Shown: piece by piece, positions 10,315-19,363 of the stretch
Numbering within the stretch: the stretch's first letter is position 1
How the letters are laid out: every line of letters starts with the position of its first letter
Assembly: GCA_013298955.1 (NCBI GenBank)
Contig: JAAFJT010000047.1
Location: 1 to 36,952 of the forward strand
Source: Chitinophagales bacterium
GTDB lineage: Bacteria > Bacteroidota > Bacteroidia > Chitinophagales > Saprospiraceae
DNA: 36,952 bases
Direction of reading: 5' to 3'
Program-made: the position numbers and the translations under genes
The notes under the pieces: generated by a model
What the model was told of the DNA's origin: nothing
Databases searched by the model: none
The model's input: only the letters and a program-made list of their open reading frames with translations

Positions 10315-10352
10315 AATACAACAACGTTTGGAGGCTTTGAAACCCTCCTTGT
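10315..10352. repeat. Degenerate copy of the GGAGGG-TTTGAAA-CCCTCC hairpin
   Basis: The segment carries GTTTGGAGG, a CTTTGAAA loop and CCCTCC. It matches the cores at 29040-29070 and 36624-36653, but its right arm has diverged after CCCTCC. It lies between two convergent genes, directly before a CATAG-type palindrome. Confidence 0.6.
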
Positions 10353-10360
10353 TTGGGGGT

Positions 10361-10444
10361 TAATAGGACACATAGGGGCAGTCATTTTCGCTTTGGAAAT
10401 TGCTGCCCCTATTTGTCCTATTAAATCTATGTGTCCTATGTGTT
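10361..10444. repeat. CATAG-type palindromic element, site A
   Basis: Arms 10361-10381 and 10403-10423 pair at 20 of 21 positions (left arm begins TAATAGGACACATAGG). The element continues with two CTATGTGTY units up to the stop codon of the leftward lamin-tail gene, so that gene's stop reads TAAACACATAGG on its own strand. It lies between convergent genes and could act as a bidirectional terminator or RNA 3'-end hairpin; that role is inferred. Confidence 0.7.
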
Positions 10445-11550
10445 TAATCCATCATCAACTTCTTAGCCGTGCGCGTTTGATTATCAAAATGCAAATGTAC
10501 CAAATAGAAACCTTTCATGATTTGGGGCACCTGCACTTGAAAACGGCGATTTTCGCCTGTGTAAAACGCCGTGTGAATCAATTCACCCAACAAATTATAA
10601 ATCTCTAATTGTCGAACATTTGCCTCTGCTTCAATTGTTAAAGCATTGTCTTTCAATGGATTCGGATACATCTTAAAATCAAAAACGCCTAATTCTTGAG
10701 TCGCGTTTACCACACAAGCCGCACTTTCATGTATCGCAGGATTATTCGGATTACAATCCGAAATATGTCTGCCTAAAAACGTAAAGGTATTTTCAGGCAA
10801 CGGTTGCCACTCCGAATAACGGAATGTATCCGACAAAATCGCCAACACTTTACCCGTCCCTTTGCGGACTGCCCGTTTGCGCACCAAAGTCCGATTTTCT
10901 GTATAATTTCGACCTTGTGCATCTTTCCAATTGTAACCCGGATTTTCGCCAATCACGCCTACCACATCCAACACATTAGAAAAATCAGCTGCAACAGTTG
11001 CGCCTTTGACCAACGCAACGGCATCATTTCCATTAAAATACATCGCAGAAGTTGGAATATCATAAACAGGATTTAAAAAAACACTCGCCCGACACGCAAT
11101 GTCCAAAAAAGAACGATACACATTGCCGCGCGGATATTTTTTAGCTACTGTATCGTATTGAGCGCAGATTTCATAGCGCATTGCCAACGAATCATAGCGC
11201 ACTGCACCCGCCCGCGTCCGACACGTATCATAGTTTTCATAACCATTGAAAACAGGAATTTCCAAATTCGTACCCGCAGCATCTCGCTTGTCCAACACAA
11301 TCACATACGCACTATACGCAGCAACGGTCGTATTCGGCAAAGGAATCGAAGAAATAGCAGTCGCGCCATCCCGAAAACGACCAATAATATACTGACTCAA
11401 ATTAATCGGCGCACTTGTCGGATTATACAATTCAAGGGCGCGACTATTGCCCGCCGCTTCGACGTATTCCGAAATGAATAAATCATTGCATTGCGCTTGT
11501 GCAGCGAGTTGAATGCCCGAAAGTAGTAATAAGAGTAAAAATCTTTTCAT
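10444..11550 (-). CDS. Secreted lamin-tail (LTD) domain protein with T9SS type A sorting domain
   Basis: The 368-residue protein begins with a clear signal peptide (MKRFLLLLLLSGIQLAAQAQ). A lamin-tail domain follows (CNDLFISEYVEAAGNSRALE, then LYNPTSAPINLSQY, about residues 21-120 and probably to 250). The C-terminal 75 residues are a Por-type T9SS sorting domain: FKMYPNPLKDNALTIEAEAN, a LEIYNLLGELI strand, and a final KKLMMD. It is therefore predicted to be exported, with the C-terminal domain removed at the outer membrane. LTD domains occur on secreted nucleases and adhesins in this phylum, but no nuclease domain is present, so binding or structural function is more likely. A TAACTTTG -7 box lies 32 nt upstream of the ATG. 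Confidence 0.85.
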   Translation of the reverse strand: MKRFLLLLLLSGIQLAAQAQCNDLFISEYVEAAGNSRALELYNPTSAPINLSQYIIGRFRDGATAISSIPLPNTTVAAYSAYVIVLDKRDAAGTNLEIPVFNGYENYDTCRTRAGAVRYDSLAMRYEICAQYDTVAKKYPRGNVYRSFLDIACRASVFLNPVYDIPTSAMYFNGNDAVALVKGATVAADFSNVLDVVGVIGENPGYNWKDAQGRNYTENRTLVRKRAVRKGTGKVLAILSDTFRYSEWQPLPENTFTFLGRHISDCNPNNPAIHESAACVVNATQELGVFDFKMYPNPLKDNALTIEAEANVRQLEIYNLLGELIHTAFYTGENRRFQVQVPQIMKGFYLVHLHFDNQTRTAKKLMMD

Positions 11551-11581
11551 GTTAATAATTAAAATTTAAGTAATTAAAGGA

Positions 11582-11589
11582 CAAAGTTA
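11582..11589 (-). promoter_or_regulatory. -7 promoter box for the lamin-tail gene
   Basis: On the minus strand this reads TAACTTTG, a match to TAnnTTTG, giving a leader of about 25 nt. No good -33 box was seen. Confidence 0.4.
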
Positions 11590-11749
11590 AGCCGATTTTG
11601 CCACACGACAGCATAAATCCCACCAAAGAATTATAAAAATATTGGGTCACGTTTACGGGTTTTGTGGTAAAAAGGGCTTTTTCATATACAAGAATTATGG
11701 TAAAATGCACGTTTTACCCCTTTTTGAGGGTACTTTTTTTTGTTTTTAA

Positions 11750-11780
11750 TTGTGTCATATTACAGAATCCCCTACTTTTG
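11750..11780 (+). promoter_or_regulatory. Promoter of the 2131-residue T9SS type B protein gene
   Basis: TTG at 11750-11752, a 20-nt spacer and TACTTTTG at 11773-11780 fit the Bacteroidota consensus closely. The inferred transcription start is about 10 nt before ATG 11797, which rules out the upstream in-frame start at 11740. Confidence 0.65.
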
Positions 11781-11796
11781 TGAAAAACAACGTCCC

Positions 11797-14700
11797 ATGA
11801 ACTTTTGTCAATTCCGTTTAGCGATTGTAGTATTACTGTTATACTTCAACCAAATCCAACTTACAACAGGGGCAAACACCGATTTAATCCTCGTTGATAG
11901 TTTCAAACTGACTGCCGCTAACGTGAATAACGTCCCGCAAGGCAGCACCCTTAGCGTCCCTGTGTCGGTCGCTAACTTCCGCAGCATGGGTATCTTACGA
12001 TTCTCCATGATGTGGAATGCTACTATTTTCCAATTTACAGGAGTTAGCGATTTCAATCTCACTGGATTGAACATTGCCAATTTTGACCAAGCGGATGTGA
12101 GTGTAGGTCGCATTCGAGTCGATTGGGGCAGCAATACAGGGCGTACTTTGTCGGATAATACCATTTTGTTTAAGCTGAATTTCACGGTCAATGGTTCGAC
12201 AGGCGTACCTCAAATCATTAGTTTTTTAACACCGCCTTTTGCTACTGCCGAATTTGGCAATACCAATACGGGTTTTATGCCCTATGCTTTGCAAGGAAGT
12301 ACGATTACGTTGCAACGAAATTGTACTTCTCCCGCAGGCGGTCTGACGTGTCAGGCGGCAACGAGCCTTTGTAACAACGATTTAACCAATTATTGCGGCA
12401 CTTTGGGTGGGCCCAATACGCAAACCAACCCCGGTAATATTGGTTGTAGCACGATTGACAACAATCAATGGTTTTCTTTTATTGCAGGTTCGACGGAGTT
12501 GGATTTAAATATTCGGATTCGGAATTGCAATGGCGGACCCACTAATATTGGAGATGGCTTACAAGCCGTCTTACTGACTTCACCGAATTGTACGAATTTT
12601 ACCCGTGTGAGCAGTTGTTTTTGGGTGACTCCTTCCCGAGCGCAATCGGTGCTGAGTGCGACCAATTTAGTGATTGGTACACGCTACTATTTGATGTTGG
12701 ATGGTTATAATGGAGATGTTTGTGATTTTACGATTCAAATGGAAGCCGGCACTTTGCAAAGTCCGGGTGGGAATGTGCCTGTGACGATTACAGGGGCTGC
12801 GGTGGCTTGCGCCAATCAAACGACTGCCTTTTCCATGCCCGCAGTGACTGGCGCGACGAATTATGCTTGGACGTTTCCATCAGGCGCGACCGCAATTGGA
12901 GCAACGAATGCTGCCAATATATCGGTTCGTTGGGGCAATGCAGCAGGCAATGTTTGTGTGGTAGTGACGGATGCGTGTGGTACGACTGCGCCGATTTGCA
13001 AATCCGTTTCGATGGGCAGTGCCGTTACGCATGAAGTGACGGAGACCGTTTGTGCTGGCAGTTGTTTCCATTTCAATAATGTCGATAGGTGTACCGCAGG
13101 CGATTATACGGCTACTTTTACCGCCGCTTCTGGTTGTGATAGTATTGTAACACTGCATTTGCGCGTTTTAAACCCCATTACCCATGAAATAACCCAAAGT
13201 ATTTGTTCGGGCAGTTGTTTTAATTTTAATGGCGTTGATAGATGTACCGCAGGCGATTATAACGCAACGTTTCGGTCGTATTTAGGTTGCGACAGCGTTG
13301 TAACATTGCATTTGCGGATTTTAAGCCAAATTACCAACGAAGTAACAGAAAGCATTTGTGCAGGTGGCTGTTTTCGTTTTAACAATATAGATAGGTGTGC
13401 CGCAGGGGATTACTCCGCTACTTTTCGCACAGCAACAGGTTGTGATAGTTTAGTAACCTTGCATTTACGCGTTTTGCAATCGGTGACAGCAGAGATTACC
13501 CAAGATATTTGTGCAGGGAGTTGTTTCCGTTTTAACAATATTGATAGGTGTGCCGCAGGGGATTATACGGCAACGTTTCGGTCGTATTTGGGTTGTGATA
13601 GCATTGTAACATTGCATTTGCGCGTTTTAAATCAAATTAGAAATGACATCACGCGAGAGATTTGTACAGGCAATTGTTTCAATTTCAATGGGGTGGAGCG
13701 ATGTGCCGCAGGCGATTATACGGCTACCTTTCGGTCGTATTTAGGTTGTGATAGCATTGTAACATTGCATTTACGGCTCTTGAATAGCGTTACCAATACC
13801 ATTTATCGAACTGTTTGTAATGGCAGTTGCTTCAATTTCAATGGGGTTGATAGATGTGCCGCAGGCGATTATACAGCAACGTTTCGGTCGTATTTGGGTT
13901 GTGATAGCATTGTAACACTCCAATTACGCGTTTCAAATAGCATTACAAGAGAGATTACAGCAGAAATTTGTTCGGGCAGTTGCTTCCGTTTCAATAATCT
14001 CGACCGATGTGCCGTAGGCGATTATACCGCTACCTTTCCATCCTTTTCGGGTTGCGACAGCGTTGTAACATTACACTTGCGCCTATTTGCGCCCGCAAGA
14101 CGCGTCATTGATACGACGATTTGTGAAGGCGGTACGATTACAATCAATAATCAACGATATAGTGCAGCTACTCAAAATATCATTTTGCCTAATGCAGGAT
14201 GGCGCGGTTGCGATAGCGTTATTGTTTTAAACATTACGTTTTTAAAAATAAATCAGCCTATTGCCTTATCCAGTGGCAATTTGAGTTGTTTGACCCGTTC
14301 TGCGACGTTGACAGGACGCGCCACTATCGAACCTGCGCAAGCAACGGTTCGATATGAATGGAAAAACACAGGTGGAGCCGTCATTGGAACGGATAGTACA
14401 ACCATTATTTCAGCAGCAGGCACTTACACGGTGAGCATAACCGCTACTTTAAATGGTGTTTCCTGCACTAAAACGGCAAATGTGACCATTACGCAAAGCG
14501 GCAATGTGCCTGTACAACCCGAAATGCGCGGAGCAATTTCCGTTTGTCGCAATGAAATCAACACGTATAATATTGTCAATCCGATAGCGGGCGTACTTCG
14601 ATACCTTTGGAATGTGTCCGCAGGCGTGCAAGTTACGCCGACAGACCCGCCTTTGAATAGTCATGTGAATATCAATTGGGGCAATGCCACCACAGGTTCG

Positions 14701-17700
14701 ATTGAGGTGCAAGCGGAGAATGCTTGCGGTATGAGTACACCTGCTCATTTGGACGTAGTGATTCGGAAACTGCCGATTGCACCTGCTATCAATGGCGTTG
14801 CAACGATTTGTCCCAACAGTGTAGCGCGTTTCAATACACCTGCGGATACCAGTATTTACGAATATCAATGGCGTGTGCCAAACGGAGCGCAAATTGTCAC
14901 AGGTGCGAATACGCGAGAAATCGAAATTCGTTTTGGAAATGCAGGCGGGCAAGTCTGTTTGAGAACGCGCAATTTGTGCGGTTTTGGAGCAGACAGTTGT
15001 TTTGAAACGCGCATTAGTACGCAAGCACCCGATTCGATTGCCTTAGATGGCGCGATTCGCCCTTGCCCAAACGCGATTACGCCTTATACTTATACGATTC
15101 CAACCAATGCCAATATTTCCAATTATCAATGGACGGTGCCAGTCGGAGCGCGAATTGAAGGCGGTCAAGGCACGAATAGTTTGAATGTCAATTGGTTAAA
15201 TATAACAGGTGGGCGCGTTTGTTTGACGATTCAAAATGCCTGTGGCATCAGTCGGCAACTTTGCACGGATTCCATCAAAGTGCGCACGAATTTACCCGAT
15301 TCCTTACCGATTATTGGGAATGGGAATGTTTGTACGGGTGCGCAAGAAAATTATTCCATTGAAAGACGGATTGGAATGTCCTATCAATGGGTGGTTCCGA
15401 GTGGCGCAACCATTACAAATGGACAAAATTCAGAAAATATTCAAGTCAATTGGGGCAGTTCTTTGGGCGGACAAGTGTGTGTTGACATTAAAAATGTTTG
15501 TAATTTAACACGTCGCGTTTGTTTAAATGTAAATGTTCGTTCGGTATTGCCTGATTCTTTTCCAATCAATGGCAGTCGGCAAGTTTGCCCCAATTCGACG
15601 GCAACTTATACGATGCGCAATCAAGCTGGTGTTCAGTACAGTTGGCGGATTCAACCTGCTACCGCAGGGCGCGTTCAATCAGGCGGCAATACCAATGCAG
15701 CCGAAATTATATGGGAAAACTTGGGTAATGCAACCGTTTGTGTTACCTTGTTGAGCAATTGTGCAGGGGTTCGAGAGATTTGTATGCCTGTTTCAGTGGG
15801 CGCGACCGATACATTAGCGATTGGTGGGGAAGTCAATCCTTGCGCAACGCAACGCGGCATTTACACCGTTGCAACTAGTGGCGCACCTTATACATGGACG
15901 ATTCCAACAGGGGCAAGCATCATTAGTGGCGCAGGAACCGCCGCCATAACCATCAATTGGGGAACGAGTACAGGCGGTATGATAACGGTTTCACCTACAA
16001 ATGGTTGTGCCGCAGGGAGTCGCAGTCGTTTAAATGTCGTTTTGCAACGGGGTCCGAATGCGCCGACTGCGATTACAGGCAATACGGTTGTGAGCAATAA
16101 CGCAGTTGAAAATTATACGATTCGAGCCGTTGCAAATGCCATTCGGTATGAATGGACGGTTCCAACAGGCGCGTCTATTGTTGGAAATACTCAAAGTACA
16201 GCAATTCAAGTGAACTGGGGCAATTCCATTGGAGGTAAAATTTGTGTCAAGGCGATAAATGATTGTGGCGTGAGCGATACTACTTGTCTTTATGTAGCCA
16301 TGTATCGCAGCCCAGTGGCAAATGCAGGTTTAAATGACACCGTTTGTGGTAGTTTATATATTTTGCGGGCAAATGTGAGTATTGGCATTGGCACATGGAG
16401 CGTCGTTTCAACACCGCCGAATGCCATCGTGCGTTTAGGAGATGTCAATCGTTTTAACACCCCTGCGTCCGTCACAGCATTAGGACTATATACTTTTCAA
16501 TGGAAAGAAGTGAATGGAGCTTATGCCGATTCTGCGCAAGTGACGATTTATTTCAAAGAAAGACCGCATTTGACACGGCTTTCGGACTCTTGTTCTTTAG
16601 ATGTTTCGACGTATCGAACACGCATTTTGATTTCGGGTGGAACGCCAACCTATCAATGGCATTTTGGTACGAATGGTACGATTACAGGCAATATTTTCAC
16701 GACCAATGCTTTGGCAAGTGGTTCAAGTTATAAGGTTGCGATTAAAGATGTACATGGTTGCGTTTCGGATACGTTAACCGATGTGGTTGTGTGTCAATGC
16801 CTTACGTCCGCAGGTACGATGGATACAGCAACGATAAAGGCTTGTTATGGGATGTCCGCCCGAGTGCAGCATCATGGTAATTCGGTACAAGATGCGAATG
16901 ATACTTTTGAATATTGGTTGCACGATGGTACGACAACGACGCTTGGTAACATCATGGCTCGGAATCGAACTGGAGATTTTACCTATCAAACAGGAATGCA
17001 GTACGACAAGGCGTATTATATCACTTATGTTGTGGGCAACGAACTCAATGGGCGCGTGAATCCAAACGAATATTGTTTTGCCAAAACACGCGGTACAAGA
17101 GTGCTTTTTAAATCCAGAATCGAAGCCGATTTCAAAGGAGATACCAGCGTTTGTGTCGGTGGAACGGCACGGATTCGATTGAATATCAATCAAAAAGGGC
17201 GTTTTAACGTTGTTTATAACAGCAATATCAGTGCGAACACGACTTTGAATAATGCTGTTTCTGGAACTATTTTGCCAACGGTGGTCTTTCTTCCTTTGAC
17301 ATATCGCTTAGTAAGTGCGACCGATACCGATCGTTGTCCTGCGGTTGTCATGGATTCAGTGCAATTACGTGTTAGGTCTAATCCACAAGCCAATGCGGGT
17401 TTCGATGCCGTTATTTGTGAAGCCGAAGCGCGGTTAAATGCGCTGCCATTACTTCCTCAACATGTAGGCATATGGACTTCTTTAAATGGTGCCAGCGTTT
17501 CACAACCTACATTGGGGCAATCTATGGTGAATCAATTGCGCGACGGACGGAATTTGTTTATATGGACAGTTCGAGATTCGATTTGTCCTGCACAACTGCC
17601 TGCGTTAGACACCGTTGTCATTAATGTTCCTGAAACGCCCAAAGCGAATGATTTTTCGTTTATCACGAAAGTTGGAGAAGCGATTCATGGCGATTTAACC

Positions 17701-18192
17701 GAATATTCGCCTTCGGGCAATTGGGTGGTTCGACACTTGACATACCCGCAAGAAGGGCGTTTCATTTTGTTTAACAATGGCAAATTTGATTATGAACCGC
17801 CTACCATGCCTACGATTGTCAATTTCAAATACAATATTTGTAATGGTACTTGTGCGATGAAGTGCGATACAGGGACAGTTCGGATAAAAATAGATGGGAT
17901 TCCCATACCGCCCAAAGATACGACTTTGAATGTTCCCAATGCGTTTACGCCAAACGGAGATAGTAAAAACGACGTTTTTTACATCAAAAATTTGGAAAAT
18001 TTCCCAAATGCCGAATTAATGGTATTCAATCGTTGGGGCGACCTTTTGTATCAGGCGGCTAATTATCAAAATGATTGGCAAGGTCATAATAGAAACGGTG
18101 AACCTTTGGCAGAAGGGACGTATTATTACATTTTGCGTTTGAATCTTGCCGAAGGCAAAATTATAAAAGGAGATGTAACCATTTTGCGATAA
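11797..18192 (+). CDS. Giant T9SS type B surface protein: cohesin-like head, Cys-rich tandem repeats, PKD-like domains
   Basis: The protein has 2131 residues from ATG 11797, chosen because a promoter ends at 11780 and this Met begins a signal peptide (MNFCQFRLAIVVLLLYFNQI). Residues 27-173 resemble a cohesin fold (GSTLSVPVSVANFRSMG, then FKLNFTVNGSTG). Residues 175-325 form a Cys-containing beta-rich module and 328-408 a PKD-like domain. Residues 410-766 are seven 51-residue repeats of the pattern IC-x-GSCF-x-FN-x2-DRC-x-AGDY-x-ATF-x4-GCDS-x-VTLHLR, with a diverged eighth copy. Residues 900-1505 hold about seven PKD-like domains (YxWxVPxGAxI, then NWGxxxGGxVC). Two ANAGxDxxxC modules start near 1504 and 1861. 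The last 90 residues are a CHU_C/gliding-type C-terminal domain (VPNAFTPNGDSKNDVF, FNRWGDLLY), the type B T9SS signal. It is probably a long cell-surface adhesin or matrix fibre. Confidence 0.92.
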   Translation: MNFCQFRLAIVVLLLYFNQIQLTTGANTDLILVDSFKLTAANVNNVPQGSTLSVPVSVANFRSMGILRFSMMWNATIFQFTGVSDFNLTGLNIANFDQADVSVGRIRVDWGSNTGRTLSDNTILFKLNFTVNGSTGVPQIISFLTPPFATAEFGNTNTGFMPYALQGSTITLQRNCTSPAGGLTCQAATSLCNNDLTNYCGTLGGPNTQTNPGNIGCSTIDNNQWFSFIAGSTELDLNIRIRNCNGGPTNIGDGLQAVLLTSPNCTNFTRVSSCFWVTPSRAQSVLSATNLVIGTRYYLMLDGYNGDVCDFTIQMEAGTLQSPGGNVPVTITGAAVACANQTTAFSMPAVTGATNYAWTFPSGATAIGATNAANISVRWGNAAGNVCVVVTDACGTTAPICKSVSMGSAVTHEVTETVCAGSCFHFNNVDRCTAGDYTATFTAASGCDSIVTLHLRVLNPITHEITQSICSGSCFNFNGVDRCTAGDYNATFRSYLGCDSVVTLHLRILSQITNEVTESICAGGCFRFNNIDRCAAGDYSATFRTATGCDSLVTLHLRVLQSVTAEITQDICAGSCFRFNNIDRCAAGDYTATFRSYLGCDSIVTLHLRVLNQIRNDITREICTGNCFNFNGVERCAAGDYTATFRSYLGCDSIVTLHLRLLNSVTNTIYRTVCNGSCFNFNGVDRCAAGDYTATFRSYLGCDSIVTLQLRVSNSITREITAEICSGSCFRFNNLDRCAVGDYTATFPSFSGCDSVVTLHLRLFAPARRVIDTTICEGGTITINNQRYSAATQNIILPNAGWRGCDSVIVLNITFLKINQPIALSSGNLSCLTRSATLTGRATIEPAQATVRYEWKNTGGAVIGTDSTTIISAAGTYTVSITATLNGVSCTKTANVTITQSGNVPVQPEMRGAISVCRNEINTYNIVNPIAGVLRYLWNVSAGVQVTPTDPPLNSHVNINWGNATTGSIEVQAENACGMSTPAHLDVVIRKLPIAPAINGVATICPNSVARFNTPADTSIYEYQWRVPNGAQIVTGANTREIEIRFGNAGGQVCLRTRNLCGFGADSCFETRISTQAPDSIALDGAIRPCPNAITPYTYTIPTNANISNYQWTVPVGARIEGGQGTNSLNVNWLNITGGRVCLTIQNACGISRQLCTDSIKVRTNLPDSLPIIGNGNVCTGAQENYSIERRIGMSYQWVVPSGATITNGQNSENIQVNWGSSLGGQVCVDIKNVCNLTRRVCLNVNVRSVLPDSFPINGSRQVCPNSTATYTMRNQAGVQYSWRIQPATAGRVQSGGNTNAAEIIWENLGNATVCVTLLSNCAGVREICMPVSVGATDTLAIGGEVNPCATQRGIYTVATSGAPYTWTIPTGASIISGAGTAAITINWGTSTGGMITVSPTNGCAAGSRSRLNVVLQRGPNAPTAITGNTVVSNNAVENYTIRAVANAIRYEWTVPTGASIVGNTQSTAIQVNWGNSIGGKICVKAINDCGVSDTTCLYVAMYRSPVANAGLNDTVCGSLYILRANVSIGIGTWSVVSTPPNAIVRLGDVNRFNTPASVTALGLYTFQWKEVNGAYADSAQVTIYFKERPHLTRLSDSCSLDVSTYRTRILISGGTPTYQWHFGTNGTITGNIFTTNALASGSSYKVAIKDVHGCVSDTLTDVVVCQCLTSAGTMDTATIKACYGMSARVQHHGNSVQDANDTFEYWLHDGTTTTLGNIMARNRTGDFTYQTGMQYDKAYYITYVVGNELNGRVNPNEYCFAKTRGTRVLFKSRIEADFKGDTSVCVGGTARIRLNINQKGRFNVVYNSNISANTTLNNAVSGTILPTVVFLPLTYRLVSATDTDRCPAVVMDSVQLRVRSNPQANAGFDAVICEAEARLNALPLLPQHVGIWTSLNGASVSQPTLGQSMVNQLRDGRNLFIWTVRDSICPAQLPALDTVVINVPETPKANDFSFITKVGEAIHGDLTEYSPSGNWVVRHLTYPQEGRFILFNNGKFDYEPPTMPTIVNFKYNICNGTCAMKCDTGTVRIKIDGIPIPPKDTTLNVPNAFTPNGDSKNDVFYIKNLENFPNAELMVFNRWGDLLYQAANYQNDWQGHNRNGEPLAEGTYYYILRLNLAEGKIIKGDVTILR
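13024..14094 (+). repeat. Seven tandem 153-bp in-gene repeats
   Basis: Seven in-frame copies of a 153-bp (51-codon) unit run back to back, each encoding four cysteines. Copies 2, 4, 5 and 6 share nearly identical nucleotide blocks (for example CGTTTCGGTCGTATTTGGG), which suggests recent duplication or gene conversion. Copies 1 and 7 are more diverged. Confidence 0.9.
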
Positions 18193-18203
18193 GAATCCTA
18201 TAC

Positions 18204-18237
18204 AAAAGGCAGTCGTTTCAAAACGGCTGCCTTTTTT
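18204..18237. terminator. Bidirectional intrinsic terminator
   Basis: AAAAGGCAGTCGTTT and AAACGGCTGCCTTTT form a strong stem with a 3-4 nt loop, with A-runs on one side and T-runs on the other. It lies between two convergent genes ending at 18192 and 18240 and can serve both. Confidence 0.85.
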
Positions 18238-18239
18238 GT

Positions 18240-19136
18240 TTAGGATATTCTTGCTCGTATTTGTTGCACTTCTTCAAGAGACACCTCATAATCCTCTGCG
18301 ATTTCAACATCGGTGAGTTTGCCCCGTCGAATTGCTTTTTGAATGCTCTTTAAACGCTCTTCCATTTTCCCTTCTATTTTCCCTTCTATTTTCCCTTTAA
18401 TTTCACCTTCTTGAAAGGCTGTGTCCGTGACATTTTTCATATCCCGATAGTATTTCAAGCTGGTGATGTAATCTTGGTGTTCTTCTTTGGAAAGGTTTGC
18501 TAAATCCGCGACTTGAAATAATTTTTTGAAAACGCCATCGCGTAACTCCACTGGGATTTCAGATAAACTTTGCAAATTCTTCAACACATAAAACCACTTG
18601 TCTTGAAATGTATTCAGCTCGGTAAGTTTCTTCCGAAAATTCGGCATTGCCAAATAGAGGAAAACTAATTTTTCGTAAAAAACGCGATTATGCTGGTCTT
18701 TGAGTTCCACATAATGAATCACGTCACGGTCTTGAATGGCGCGGTCTTCATCGAAAATAAAGTCTAAAATCCCAATCATATAGACTGGTGCTAATTTGTA
18801 ATCCCAATCATCCCCTCGAACCGCTTGTTCTTGGATAGGAAACGTTGTGTAGAACAAACTGCGCTCTTTAAAGTAATTTTGTTTGGCTTTTTGCATTTCG
18901 ACAATAAACTTGGTGCCGCCTTCACCCTCACAATAGAGGTCAAAAATGGCTTTTCGGTCAAAAGCAGTACCACCTTGCTGGTCGGTCCGTTTGTACGTCA
19001 GCGTCACAACGTGATGAGGAGCGGGCAGTAAACTATTCAAGAAGGCGATTAATAAATCTTTATTTTCCTCCTCGCCAAATATTTTTTTAAACCCAAAATC
19101 GGTGAAAGGGTTGATAAATTTATCTGATTTTGTCAT
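18240..19136 (-). CDS. Rpn-family PD-(D/E)XK nuclease / putative transposase
   Basis: The 298-residue protein matches the Rpn/PDDEXK_2 family. The N-terminal signature is FINPFTDFGFKKIFGEEENK. The nuclease core is visible as FDLYCEGEGGTKFIVEMQKA, where D, E and Q are the expected metal-binding or catalytic residues. The C-terminal part has the low-complexity track GKIEGKIEGKMEERL typical of the family, encoded by a 12-bp tandem repeat around 18361-18405, then a helix-turn-helix-like tail (KLTDVEIAEDYEVSLEEVQQ). ATG 19136 is preferred over the TTG at 19157 because MTKSDKFINPFTDFGF is the usual start. Family members promote RecA-independent recombination or degrade DNA in E. coli; a role here is inferred. 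No inverted repeats flank it, so it is probably not an active transposon. Confidence 0.88.
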   Translation of the reverse strand: MTKSDKFINPFTDFGFKKIFGEEENKDLLIAFLNSLLPAPHHVVTLTYKRTDQQGGTAFDRKAIFDLYCEGEGGTKFIVEMQKAKQNYFKERSLFYTTFPIQEQAVRGDDWDYKLAPVYMIGILDFIFDEDRAIQDRDVIHYVELKDQHNRVFYEKLVFLYLAMPNFRKKLTELNTFQDKWFYVLKNLQSLSEIPVELRDGVFKKLFQVADLANLSKEEHQDYITSLKYYRDMKNVTDTAFQEGEIKGKIEGKIEGKMEERLKSIQKAIRRGKLTDVEIAEDYEVSLEEVQQIRARIS

Positions 19137-19232
19137 TTTTGAGTGATTTTGAGACAAAAATAATCTTTTTTACCAATTGCAACTAAGTTTTTTTTAAAAT
19201 AAAAATTCACCTCACGGTTCTTAAAAAAATAC

Positions 19233-19240
19233 TACCTTTG
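19233..19240 (+). promoter_or_regulatory. -7 promoter box for the arginine decarboxylase gene
   Basis: TACCTTTG is a full match to TAnnTTTG, predicting transcription start near 19247. That places the whole 19247-19310 hairpin in the 5' leader. The -33 region is not a clear match. Confidence 0.5.
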
Positions 19241-19246
19241 CCGCCT

Positions 19247-19310
19247 TTGAATGCGCATTTTGAATGTTAAACGATTCATTTATCGTTTAACACTCAAAAA
19301 GCGCCTTCAA
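19247..19310 (+). promoter_or_regulatory. Leader hairpin upstream of arginine decarboxylase
   Basis: Two 28-nt arms pair at about 24 of 28 positions around an 8-nt loop. The inner ten pairs (TGTTAAACGA/TCGTTTAACA) are perfect. The hairpin begins where transcription should start and ends 53 nt before the ATG. It has no U-tract and no recognised riboswitch class, so it may be an RNA-stability or regulatory leader. Confidence 0.5.
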
Positions 19311-19363
19311 AAAGGCATTCACAACTATGGTTTCACGCATTTAGACCCCGACACACGGCAACA

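Noticed and set aside
11740-11796. Upstream start for the 2131-residue protein
   Set aside because: It falls at or before the promoter -7 box (11773-11780) and would bury the signal peptide behind 19 unrelated residues.
13024-14094. Regular repeats considered as a CRISPR array
   Set aside because: The repeats are contiguous, in frame and encode a conserved protein module; there are no unique spacers and no cas genes.
14449-15024. 191-codon open frame on the minus strand
   Set aside because: It is antisense to the 2131-residue protein gene, Cys/Arg/Thr-rich in a way expected of a shadow frame, and has no signal or family resemblance.
18240-19136. Active insertion sequence
   Set aside because: The Rpn-like gene has no flanking inverted repeats or target duplications; a terminator and normal intergenic DNA border it.
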